DNA from: Bacteroidota bacterium
GTDB taxonomy: Bacteria > Bacteroidota > Bacteroidia > Flavobacteriales > Weeksellaceae
Direction of reading: 5' to 3'
DNA length: 64,000 nucleotides
Assembly (NCBI GenBank): GCA_018902795.1
Contig: JAHIQD010000004.1
Location: 1-64,000 of the forward strand
The translations under genes were made by a program, and so were the position numbers. Positions 48,433 through 56,009 of the stretch are shown piece after piece (position 1 is the first letter of the stretch; each line of letters begins with the position of its first letter). The notes beneath the pieces are model-generated. The model worked only from the letters and a program-made list of their open reading frames with translations, was not told the origin of the DNA and searched no databases.

Positions 48433-48440
48433 TACTTTTG
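48433..48440 (+). promoter_or_regulatory. TAnnTTTG -7 element of the DUF5686 gene
   Basis: TACTTTTG ends 5 bases before ATG 48446, so the message is probably leaderless; it argues against a TTG start at 48428. Confidence 0.6.
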
Positions 48441-48445
48441 TTCAT

Positions 48446-50887
48446 ATGAATAAACTTTCAGCACTACTCTTTTCTTTCATTTTTCTGAATATTTTCGGGC
48501 AGTCAAAAATCACCGTTCTTAAAGCCGGAGAAGGCACTCCGATTTCGAATGCAATGGTTTCCTGTAACAGTAAAAATTTAGGAAAAACCAATACCGATGG
48601 TGTTTTAGAGTTCAGAACCAGATGTAAAAAAGTAACAGTAAAAGCTGTAGGATATTACGACGATGATGCTGTTGTAGATAAAGTGATGGAACTTGCGCTT
48701 TCAAAAGCCGATCCCAAAATGCAGTCCATCGAAACGGTGGTAATTAATGACAAAAGTGATCCCCGCGCGCTGCAGATTCTGCAGAAAGTAAACGACAATT
48801 ACCAAAAGAATTCCCCACAGAGCTTGGATTCTTACTCCTTTAAATCATATGAAAAAATATCTCTGGATATCGATGAAGACAGTATTAAAAATTACAACCA
48901 CTACCTTGAAAAAAGAATTGATTCTTTAAAACGCCTTCCGGAAAAGATACAGTCAAAGGAAGAGCGAAAAGACTCTCTTGAAAGTGTGAACGTAATGAAA
49001 CTGATGGGTTCCAGTAAACTTTTTCTTTGGGAGAGAGCTTCCGAATTTTTATTCTCTAAAAAATACGGCGAAAAAATAACAGTTCTGGACAACCGGGTTT
49101 CCGGACTGAAACAGCCGATTTATGAGATGATGACGCTGCGGTCTAACAGAAATAGGATCCCTAGGGAAATCCGTGAGGAAAACAGAACACTTTACCGCTT
49201 TTTCCTAACCGATACCATTGAAATCGAGGGCCGAAACAATTACGTCATCCGTTTCCGTCAGGTGGATTATAAAAAGCCTATTGATAAAAGAAAATACAAC
49301 GGTTATATTTATGTGGACACTGAAACTTTCGGCCTGAAAAAAATTGAGAGCAACAGCAAGAAAAAAAGCGAAGGAACCATCACAAGTATCTGGAAACCGA
49401 TAGACAATAAATGGTTTCTGAGCAAGGAAAATTACAAGGTAAAAATGGGTTCCACTGTTTTCGATTCCAAAAAAACCGATGAAAAAACAGGTGAAAAAGT
49501 AGAAAATAAAGACAGACATAAATTCGGTAATTATGTTTTCGTGATTGCCGATTATTTTGATTTTAAAACCCCTATTGAAGAAAAGAGAAAAGATTTTTCA
49601 GGATATACGATGGCTGTGCAGAATGCTGACGGAACAACGCTGGAGCGGTTCAGGACTGATTCCCTGACAGCACGCGAAAAAATGACCTACGAAAAAATTG
49701 ACAGCGTGGGAAAAAAATATAAACTCGATCAGAAATTAAATGCATTTACCGGTTTAATAAAAGGGAAAATTCGCATAGGAAAAATAGATTTTGATGCGGC
49801 ACAGATTATCAAATACAACAAATTCGAAGGATTCCGTTTGGGAATTGCCGCTAAACTCAATGAAAGATTTAATAAATACCTATCTCCCGATGCTTATTTA
49901 GCCTACGGTTTTAAGGACGAAACCTGGAAATACGGCGTGGGAATTGATCTAAAAACCACACTTGAAAAAAATTCATTTTTTCGGGCAGAATATTATAATG
50001 ATGTCGTTGCAGCAGGACGCTTCAATGAAAATTTATGGAACTTCAAAATGAAAATCATGAATTCTGGGATCGATTTGAAAAACGACCGGTTCTACCGTTA
50101 TGACGGTTTCAAACTCTCTTTCGAAAATGATTTAAGCAACGCCCTGACTTTAAATGTTTCTGCAAAAAAAGACAATGAAGAAGCCACTTTCGGTTATAAT
50201 TTCATGAACCGCGGACAGAAATTTGAAAATTTTGCCACTCAATTAACGCTAAAGTACGCTCCGAGATCAAAAAACATAATGACCCCTTCTGGCAAATTCA
50301 CCTACGAACAGAGTTTCCCGGAATTTTACCTTAACTACGAACAGGGCCTGGAAACGTTTGGCGGAGATCTGAGATACAGCCGTTTCGATGTTTTGGCGCA
50401 GCACAATTTTAAAACAAAAGCCGGCGTAACGGGGATTCGTGTTTACGGCGGTTTAATTGCCGGCGAAGCTCCTATTTGGCACAACTTTGCGATGAACGGT
50501 TTGGGCAGTGGAAAAGACAGTTTTAATTTTAACCTTACGTCTTTCCTCGGTTTTGCCACGATGGAAGGCGGAAAATACTACAACGACAAATTTGTGGGCT
50601 ATTATTTCACCCACAGGATTCCCTGGTATTTCAAAACATTCGGGAAAAATATTTCGAGTTTTGATGTTGTTTATAGAGGAATTACCGGCGATATGAAGAA
50701 TCCTGGATATCATAATTTTGAATTCCAGAAACTCGATCATCTTTATCAGGAAATCGGTCTGGAAAGTAATAATTTTCTTGGAACGCCCTTTAATCTTGGG
50801 TTTTTCTATCGCGTTGGTCACTATTCTACGCTGCCGTTTAAAGAAAATTTTGCCATTCAGCTGAAACTTAATTTTTTAGGATTTTAA
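48446..50887 (+). CDS. DUF5686 outer-membrane protein with carboxypeptidase-like domain
   Basis: 813 residues. Signal ends NIFGQ. Residues ~22-90 form a CarboxypepD_reg-like beta-sandwich (ITVLKAGEGTPISNAMVSCN). A middle region of alpha/beta character (about 110-440) and a C-terminal beta barrel follow, with aromatic-rich strands and an ending in FAIQLKLNFLGF. This is the DUF5686 architecture, abundant in Bacteroidota outer membranes. Function unknown. No TonB plug is present, so it is not a classical receptor. Confidence 0.87.
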   Translation: MNKLSALLFSFIFLNIFGQSKITVLKAGEGTPISNAMVSCNSKNLGKTNTDGVLEFRTRCKKVTVKAVGYYDDDAVVDKVMELALSKADPKMQSIETVVINDKSDPRALQILQKVNDNYQKNSPQSLDSYSFKSYEKISLDIDEDSIKNYNHYLEKRIDSLKRLPEKIQSKEERKDSLESVNVMKLMGSSKLFLWERASEFLFSKKYGEKITVLDNRVSGLKQPIYEMMTLRSNRNRIPREIREENRTLYRFFLTDTIEIEGRNNYVIRFRQVDYKKPIDKRKYNGYIYVDTETFGLKKIESNSKKKSEGTITSIWKPIDNKWFLSKENYKVKMGSTVFDSKKTDEKTGEKVENKDRHKFGNYVFVIADYFDFKTPIEEKRKDFSGYTMAVQNADGTTLERFRTDSLTAREKMTYEKIDSVGKKYKLDQKLNAFTGLIKGKIRIGKIDFDAAQIIKYNKFEGFRLGIAAKLNERFNKYLSPDAYLAYGFKDETWKYGVGIDLKTTLEKNSFFRAEYYNDVVAAGRFNENLWNFKMKIMNSGIDLKNDRFYRYDGFKLSFENDLSNALTLNVSAKKDNEEATFGYNFMNRGQKFENFATQLTLKYAPRSKNIMTPSGKFTYEQSFPEFYLNYEQGLETFGGDLRYSRFDVLAQHNFKTKAGVTGIRVYGGLIAGEAPIWHNFAMNGLGSGKDSFNFNLTSFLGFATMEGGKYYNDKFVGYYFTHRIPWYFKTFGKNISSFDVVYRGITGDMKNPGYHNFEFQKLDHLYQEIGLESNNFLGTPFNLGFFYRVGHYSTLPFKENFAIQLKLNFLGF

Positions 50888-50889
50888 TT

Positions 50890-50983
50890 AGGGCGTATCC
50901 CTCGCCAAGGCTTTCCAGCAGCTCGGGTCGCTACGTCCGTTACAATCTTTTACCTTTACCATCGCTTACGCAGGAACCGTTAG
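50890..50983 (-). repeat. dispersed intergenic repeat, degenerate or longer variant (copy 3)
   Basis: On the minus strand AAAAGATTGTAACGGACGTA then GCGACCC matches the second arm of copies 1 and 2 (AAAGATTGNANNG). It is followed by CGAGCTGCTGGAAAGCCTTG then GCGAGGGATACGCCC. The first arm is poorly conserved (GCGTAAGCGATGGTAAAG). The region separates the DUF5686 gene from the next small gene and has no reading frame of its own. Confidence 0.6.
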
Positions 50984-50990
50984 AAAACAC

Positions 50991-50998
50991 TATTTTTG
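50991..50998 (+). promoter_or_regulatory. TAnnTTTG -7 element of the 78-residue protein gene
   Basis: TATTTTTG directly after the repeat, 23 bases before the ATG at 51022. Confidence 0.55.
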
Positions 50999-51021
50999 CA
51001 AAAAATTAAAAAGGATTATCA

Positions 51022-51258
51022 ATGAAAATCATTCAGATCAAAGCATCACAGTTTTTCGAAATACTGAAAATGAAAGACACTTCGATGTGGGAAATATTTG
51101 CGCAGATGATTGATGGCGAAGAAAAAGAACTCATCTTTTTAGACGATGAAGAAAAAATTCTGTTCACCTATATCTTGCCTGTAAACCTCGATCAGCTCAA
51201 TAAAGACCGAGAACAGTTTGCTAAAGAATATTCCGAAAAACTTTCAGGGATGAATTAA
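51022..51258 (+). CDS. small acidic hypothetical protein
   Basis: 78 residues: an N-terminal KIIQIKASQFFEILKMKD segment, then WEIFAQMIDGEEKELIFLDD and a charged C-terminal helix. No signal, cysteine or metal motif, and no family recognised. Its stop overlaps the folP stop on the other strand by 4 bases. A promoter element precedes it. It looks like a real, small cytoplasmic protein. Confidence 0.7.
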   Translation: MKIIQIKASQFFEILKMKDTSMWEIFAQMIDGEEKELIFLDDEEKILFTYILPVNLDQLNKDREQFAKEYSEKLSGMN

Positions 51259-52109
51259 TTTTTCAGAAAAGAATCAATTGTTTTCTTTACTGCCGGAACA
51301 TCGTGAACACGCAGAATTTTCGCGCCTTTTTCCAACACTTTACGGTGAAGTTTTTGGGTTTCATCATTAATGTCCAAAGGCTGTTTGCCTAAAGGTTTAT
51401 AAATAAAAGATTTCCTCGAAATGCCAACCAGCAAAGGATATTTACCGAAACCGATATGTTCCAGTTCATCAATCATCTGATGTTGCTGCTCCACGGTTTT
51501 CCCGAATCCAAAACCCGGATCCAGAATAATATCTTTCACTCCAAAACTTCGTAATTCCTGAATTTTTTCCGAAAAATAGCTGTTGATATTGAGAATAATA
51601 TCATCTTCAATCAGTTTTTCGTGCATCGATTCATACGTTGGATTTACGTGCATTAAAATATATGGAAGTCCTGTTTCACCGACAGTTTCAAACATTTTAT
51701 CATCAAACATTCCGCCCGAAATATCATTCACAATATCCAGACCTTCATTAAATCCAAATTTCACCACTTCCGCATAAAAAGTGTCAAGAGAAATTAAAGC
51801 ATCCGGAAATTCCTTTTTAATAAGAGAAATCACCTTTCCAATTCTTGAAATTTCTTCTGAAGCTGACAAAAACTGAGCGTTCGGTCTTGTTGATTGTGGG
51901 CCGACATCAATAATTTCAGCTCCACTTTTCAACATTTTTTCTGCGTGGCTTAATGCCGCTTTTTCTTCATTAAATTTTCCACCATCAGAAAAAGAATCCG
52001 GCGTCAGATTAAGGATTCCCATGATTTTCGGAGAAGACAAATCAATGAGTTTTCCACGGCAGTTGATTGAAAAAAAAGAATGAGGATAATTTGTAGACTG
52101 AAGTTTCAT
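51255..52109 (-). CDS. folP: dihydropteroate synthase
   Basis: 284 residues. It condenses 4-aminobenzoate with hydroxymethyldihydropterin diphosphate in folate synthesis and is the sulfonamide target. The signatures are GILNLTPDSFSDGG (loop 1), GAEIIDVGPQSTRPNA (loop 2), NDISGGMFD, ILDPGFGFGKTVEQQHQMI and the C-terminal RVHDVPAVKKTIDSF. Length is normal. It is divergent from the DUF1599 gene. Confidence 0.97.
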   Translation of the reverse strand: MKLQSTNYPHSFFSINCRGKLIDLSSPKIMGILNLTPDSFSDGGKFNEEKAALSHAEKMLKSGAEIIDVGPQSTRPNAQFLSASEEISRIGKVISLIKKEFPDALISLDTFYAEVVKFGFNEGLDIVNDISGGMFDDKMFETVGETGLPYILMHVNPTYESMHEKLIEDDIILNINSYFSEKIQELRSFGVKDIILDPGFGFGKTVEQQHQMIDELEHIGFGKYPLLVGISRKSFIYKPLGKQPLDINDETQKLHRKVLEKGAKILRVHDVPAVKKTIDSFLKN

Positions 52110-52114
52110 AGGTG

Positions 52115-52122
52115 CAAATTTA
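52115..52122 (-). promoter_or_regulatory. TAnnTTTG -7 element of folP
   Basis: TAAATTTG on the minus strand ends 5 bases before the folP ATG, so this too is probably a leaderless message. Confidence 0.55.
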
Positions 52123-52178
52123 ATAAATTGTTCGTTGAAATCTCAGGCCTCCTGCTTCCCTCTTCCCTGCAAAATTCT

Positions 52179-52186
52179 TATCTTTG
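52179..52186 (+). promoter_or_regulatory. TAnnTTTG -7 element of the DUF1599 gene
   Basis: TATCTTTG ends 17 bases before ATG 52204. It lies inside a longer frame starting at 52135, which it helps to reject. Confidence 0.6.
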
Positions 52187-52203
52187 AAAAGTTTAGAAAT
52201 TTT

Positions 52204-52770
52204 ATGCAGAAAACAGCAAAACAGTTCGACGAAGTGATCAGTATTTGTCGGGACTTATTCAGTAAAAAACTTACGGATTACGGTGCGTCTTTCCGGGTAT
52301 TGAGAACGCCGTCTTTAACCGACCAGATCTTCATTAAGGTAAAAAGTTTAAGAAATTTTCAGACCACCGGGATTTCTAAAGTTGGCGAATCTGAAGAGGA
52401 AAATTTCATCGCCATCGTGAACTACTCCATCATTGGTTTAATTCAGCTGGAGAAGGGTTTTGCAGATGATTTCAAACAGGATAAAAATGAAATATTAGCG
52501 CTTTACGACAGATTTGCAAACGAAGCCAAGGAATTAATGATGCGCAAAAACCACGATTACGGGGAAGCCTGGCGCGAGATGAGAATTGCTTCGATCACCG
52601 ATTTAATATACCAAAAAGTACTGAGAACCAAACAGATAGAAGACAACGCAGGTGAAACACTGGTTTCCGAAGGCATTGACGCCAACTATTTCGATATGCT
52701 GAATTATGCGGTTTTCTGTCTGATTAAATTTTCAGAAAATGAAACGGAATTTAAAACCGAAATGATTTAA
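52204..52770 (+). CDS. DUF1599 domain protein
   Basis: 188 residues from ATG 52204. Two related halves can be seen: LFSKKLTDYGASFRVLRTPS in the first and LMMRKNHDYGEAWREMRIAS in the second, each followed by a TD-I-KV helix and an N-Y-I helix. This duplicated pattern is that of DUF1599, nucleotide-modifying-like proteins. Biochemical role unknown. It is the first of a run of plus-strand genes (BT_3928-type, TerB-like, tpiA). Confidence 0.88.
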   Translation: MQKTAKQFDEVISICRDLFSKKLTDYGASFRVLRTPSLTDQIFIKVKSLRNFQTTGISKVGESEEENFIAIVNYSIIGLIQLEKGFADDFKQDKNEILALYDRFANEAKELMMRKNHDYGEAWREMRIASITDLIYQKVLRTKQIEDNAGETLVSEGIDANYFDMLNYAVFCLIKFSENETEFKTEMI

Positions 52771-52801
52771 AAAACTAATTGTGATTTTATTATCCTAAAC
52801 T

Positions 52802-53887
52802 ATGAAACATATTTTACGCATTATCATCGGCTTCATTTTCATCGCTTCCGGTTTTGTGAAAGCGGTTGACGCTGTTGGATTCTCCTTTAAACTGGAAGAA
52901 TATTTTTCACCGTCGGTTTTCAATATGCCTTTTCTCGAAAGCCAGGCGCTTGTGATTGCCATTTTCGTCGTCGCGCTCGAACTAATATTAGGACTGATGC
53001 TTTTAATAAAAATACGTCTTAAATTCACGCTTACTGCTTTAATTACCGTTTGTGTTTTCTTTGCATTCCTTACGTTTTATTCGGCATATTTTAATAAAGT
53101 TACCGATTGCGGATGTTTTGGCGATGCCCTTAAATTTACGCCTTGGCAGAGTTTTATCAAGGATTTAATCCTTCTGATCGGATTGATAATACTTTGGTTT
53201 TTATACAGAAACCAGTTTCAGCAGCTTCAACCCAACAAGCCGTCAAAATTTATTGTGCTTACAGTTTTTGCTTTGGGTATAGCGATGATCATCGCGCACG
53301 GAATTTTACATGAGCCTTTAATTGATTTCCGGGATTATAAAATCGGAACCGATTTAAATTCAGAAAAAACAAAAATTGAAAAAAATCCTTCAGAATATAA
53401 AACATTCTATTCACTGAAAAACGAAAAAACCGGTGAAATTTTAGAGGTCAATCAGGACGATTACGTGAACGATAAAAAATACTGGGAAGAAGGTTCGCCG
53501 TGGAAAATTGAAGACGGAAAAACTACTTCTAAAATCGTGAAACAGGGTTACGCTTCTGAGATTGCTAAATTCAAACCTGAAAGCCCTGAAGGAATGGACT
53601 TAACAGAAGAAATCTTGAAATCGCCAAAAGCGGTGCTGGTTTTCTCATACAAACCCGATCAAGCGGACAAAACCGTTTTAGCGGAAACCGAAGCCAGACT
53701 AAAATCGCAGAAAGACGCGCTGATCTTAGGAGTTTCAACCAATCCGAATACTTTTAAAACCATTAATAATGCAATGATGGACGCTACTGCAATCAAAACA
53801 ATTGCAAGAAGCAACCCTTTTGTTTTAACTTTACAGAACGGGAAAATCATTGATAAAATGTCCGCGGAGGATTATTTACAACAATAA
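52802..53887 (+). CDS. BT_3928-type DoxX/MauE-like membrane protein
   Basis: 361 residues. Four membrane helices in the first ~145 residues form a DoxX/MauE-like unit with the pattern FIASGFVKAVDAVGFSFKL and a cysteine pair in VTDCGCFGDA. A further helix near 150-170 is followed by a soluble domain of about 190 residues ending NGKIIDKMSAEDYLQQ, with a thioredoxin-like strand order but no CxxC. This architecture is known in Bacteroidota as the BT_3928 family. MauE-like proteins can handle disulfides; function here is inferred. It starts 31 bp after the DUF1599 gene. Confidence 0.85.
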   Translation: MKHILRIIIGFIFIASGFVKAVDAVGFSFKLEEYFSPSVFNMPFLESQALVIAIFVVALELILGLMLLIKIRLKFTLTALITVCVFFAFLTFYSAYFNKVTDCGCFGDALKFTPWQSFIKDLILLIGLIILWFLYRNQFQQLQPNKPSKFIVLTVFALGIAMIIAHGILHEPLIDFRDYKIGTDLNSEKTKIEKNPSEYKTFYSLKNEKTGEILEVNQDDYVNDKKYWEEGSPWKIEDGKTTSKIVKQGYASEIAKFKPESPEGMDLTEEILKSPKAVLVFSYKPDQADKTVLAETEARLKSQKDALILGVSTNPNTFKTINNAMMDATAIKTIARSNPFVLTLQNGKIIDKMSAEDYLQQ

Positions 53888-53947
53888 AAACCGAATATTT
53901 GAGGTATTCATGACAACAATTTCAAACAAACTAAAATAAATAAACAG

Positions 53948-54298
53948 ATGCAAAAATCAAATAAATCAATCGCAGGTTATCATCTTTTAATGATTCTTTC
54001 GTCTGTTGACGGAGAATTTGCTCCGGCTGAAGGATTGAAAGTGCAGGAATATCTGGCGGAAGAATTCCCCTTTAAAATGAATCTGGACAACGAGCTGGAT
54101 GTGATTGCCACTTTGAAACCTGAAGACTGGAAAGATCATTTTGAATTTCACGCGCGCTGCTTCCACGATGATTCTATCGAAGAGGAAAGAAAAAGCTTTG
54201 CAGAATTTGCAAAATCGCTGATCAAGGCAGACAATAACGTAAGTGAAGACGAGCACCGTTTCTACAAGCTGCTGAAGCAAATGTGGAATCTGGATTAA
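53948..54298 (+). CDS. TerB-like helical protein
   Basis: 116 residues, all-helical. The pattern AGYHLLMILSSVDGEFAPAE, then FAKSLIKADNNVSEDEHRFY, is the duplicated TerB signature with acidic residues (D of SVDGEF; D of KADNNVS) that bind metal in TerB. The related tellurite-resistance role cannot be assumed for isolated members. It lies 60 bp after the BT_3928-type gene and before tpiA, with a hairpin between. Confidence 0.82.
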   Translation: MQKSNKSIAGYHLLMILSSVDGEFAPAEGLKVQEYLAEEFPFKMNLDNELDVIATLKPEDWKDHFEFHARCFHDDSIEEERKSFAEFAKSLIKADNNVSEDEHRFYKLLKQMWNLD

Positions 54299-54315
54299 AT
54301 TTTTATAAAAAACTG

Positions 54316-54350
54316 AGGCGTAATGACTGTAATCATTCCGCTTTATTTTT
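54316..54350 (+). terminator. terminator after the TerB-like gene
   Basis: GCGTAATGA can pair with TCATTCCGC (one bulge), followed by CTTTA and eight T. Confidence 0.6.
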
Positions 54351-54396
54351 TTTATTACCGGGTATTTCGGAATTTTGTTAAAATTAAAATTTTACT

Positions 54397-55158
54397 ATGA
54401 GAAAAAATATCGTTGCAGGAAACTGGAAGATGAACAAAAACGTAATTGAAGCACAACAGCTGATGTTTCAGTTACTCGAATACAAAAAAAACAATGCCAC
54501 CAACTGTGAAGTTTGGATCGCACCTCCTTCGCTTTATCTGATGATGGCGAAAGATTTATATGAGCAGGATGAAATCGGCGTTTTTGCGCAGGATATGAGC
54601 GAATACGAAAGCGGCGCTTACACCGGTGAAATTTCTGCAGATATGCTGGAATCGATCGAAGCTACAGGAGCAATTATCGGTCATTCAGAACGCAGACAAT
54701 ATCACGGCGAAACTGATTCTCACTGCAACAGAAAAGTAAAATTAGCCTTGGACAAAGGTTTAATCCCAATTTACTGCAACGGAGAAACTTTAGAACAGAG
54801 AAAATCCGGACAACATTTTGAAGTGGTAAAAAACCAGACAGAAGTTGCCCTTTTCACACTTTCAGCTGAAGAAATTAAAAAAGTGGTGATTGCTTACGAA
54901 CCCGTTTGGGCAATAGGAACAGGTGAAACTGCAAGTCCGGACCAGGCGCAGGAAATTCACGCCCATATCAGAAGCTTGATTGCCGCAAAATACGGACAGG
55001 AAGTAGCGGATGAAATTTCTATTCTATACGGCGGTTCTGTAAAACCTGATAATGCCAAAGAAATCTTCTCACAACCTGATATCGACGGTGGTTTAATAGG
55101 AGGCGCAGCTTTAAAAATTGATGACTTTGCAAAAATTATTGAGGGTTTTAATTCTTAA
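54397..55158 (+). CDS. tpiA: triosephosphate isomerase
   Basis: 253 residues. It interconverts dihydroxyacetone phosphate and glyceraldehyde-3-phosphate. All catalytic residues are present: K11 in GNWKMNK, H96 in GHSERR, and E168 in AYEPVWAIGTG. The phosphate-binding YGGSVKPDNAKE and GGLIGGAAL segments close the barrel. Length is typical. A bidirectional terminator separates it from clpP. Confidence 0.98.
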   Translation: MRKNIVAGNWKMNKNVIEAQQLMFQLLEYKKNNATNCEVWIAPPSLYLMMAKDLYEQDEIGVFAQDMSEYESGAYTGEISADMLESIEATGAIIGHSERRQYHGETDSHCNRKVKLALDKGLIPIYCNGETLEQRKSGQHFEVVKNQTEVALFTLSAEEIKKVVIAYEPVWAIGTGETASPDQAQEIHAHIRSLIAAKYGQEVADEISILYGGSVKPDNAKEIFSQPDIDGGLIGGAALKIDDFAKIIEGFNS

Positions 55159-55179
55159 AAACCTTCTTTGGTCATTCAT

Positions 55180-55210
55180 AAAAAAAGAACGCAATTTGCG
55201 TTCTTTTTTT
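55180..55210. terminator. bidirectional terminator between tpiA and clpP
   Basis: AAAAAAAGAACGCAA and TTGCGTTCTTTTTTT are near-perfect inverted repeats with A- and T-runs on each side, serving both convergent genes. Confidence 0.92.
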
Positions 55211-55231
55211 ATTTTAATTGAAAACTGAAAT

Positions 55232-55915
55232 TTACTTATCCACTTTTCTTTCCAAAACTTCATCCACCATCCCGAATTCTTTTGCTTCACTTGAAGTCAT
55301 CCAGTAATCTCTGTCAGATGCTTTTTCAACCCATTCATAAGTTTGTCCGGAGTGAATGGAGATGATATCGTACAACTCTTTTTTGAGTTTCAGCATTTCT
55401 CTCAAATTAATTTCCATGTCGGAAGCAACACCCTGCGCACCGCCAGAAGGCTGGTGAATCATCACTCTGGAGTGTTTCAGTGCGGAACGTTTTCCTTTTT
55501 CACCGGCAACCAGAAGAACAGCACCCATTGAAGCGGCCATTCCTGTACAGATGGTGGATACATCAGGCTTGATGATCTGCATTGTGTCATAAATTCCTAA
55601 ACCTGCATAAACACTTCCCCCTGGAGAGTTGATATAAATTTGAATGTCTTTCGACGCGTCAGAACTTTCAAGAAACAACAGCTGAGCAGTCACGATATTC
55701 GCTACCTGATCGTCAATTCCGGTTCCAAGGAAGATAATTCTGTCCATCATCAGACGCGAAAAAACGTCCATTTGAGCCACATTCAAACGTCTTTCTTCCA
55801 TAATGTATGGGGTAAGATTGGTTGGGCCGTACATTCCCATATACTGATCCGTTGCCAATCCGCTGTTTCCTAAATGTTTTACAGAGAAATCTCTGAAATC
55901 TTTTTTTATGTCCAT
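55232..55915 (-). CDS. clpP: ATP-dependent Clp protease proteolytic subunit
   Basis: 227 residues. ClpP forms the tetradecameric serine protease barrel that works with ClpX or ClpA unfoldases. The triad is visible: S129 in GMAASMGAVLL, H154 in MIHQPSGGAQG, and an aspartate in KASDRDYWM. The INSPGGSVYAGLGIYDTM handle region is intact. The N-terminus is about 25 residues longer than in E. coli mature ClpP, as expected for a pro-sequence. clpX is not adjacent. Confidence 0.97.
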   Translation of the reverse strand: MDIKKDFRDFSVKHLGNSGLATDQYMGMYGPTNLTPYIMEERRLNVAQMDVFSRLMMDRIIFLGTGIDDQVANIVTAQLLFLESSDASKDIQIYINSPGGSVYAGLGIYDTMQIIKPDVSTICTGMAASMGAVLLVAGEKGKRSALKHSRVMIHQPSGGAQGVASDMEINLREMLKLKKELYDIISIHSGQTYEWVEKASDRDYWMTSSEAKEFGMVDEVLERKVDK

Positions 55916-55963
55916 CTTAATTTTATTTATAAATTTTTAAGGCTTATTATTTTTCCTGTATTT

Positions 55964-55971
55964 CAAATTTA
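55964..55971 (-). promoter_or_regulatory. TAnnTTTG -7 element of clpP
   Basis: TAAATTTG on the minus strand, 48 bases upstream of the ATG. Confidence 0.5.
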
Positions 55972-56009
55972 CGCAAACAATATTCCACAACCAAAAAACC
56001 GACAATCTG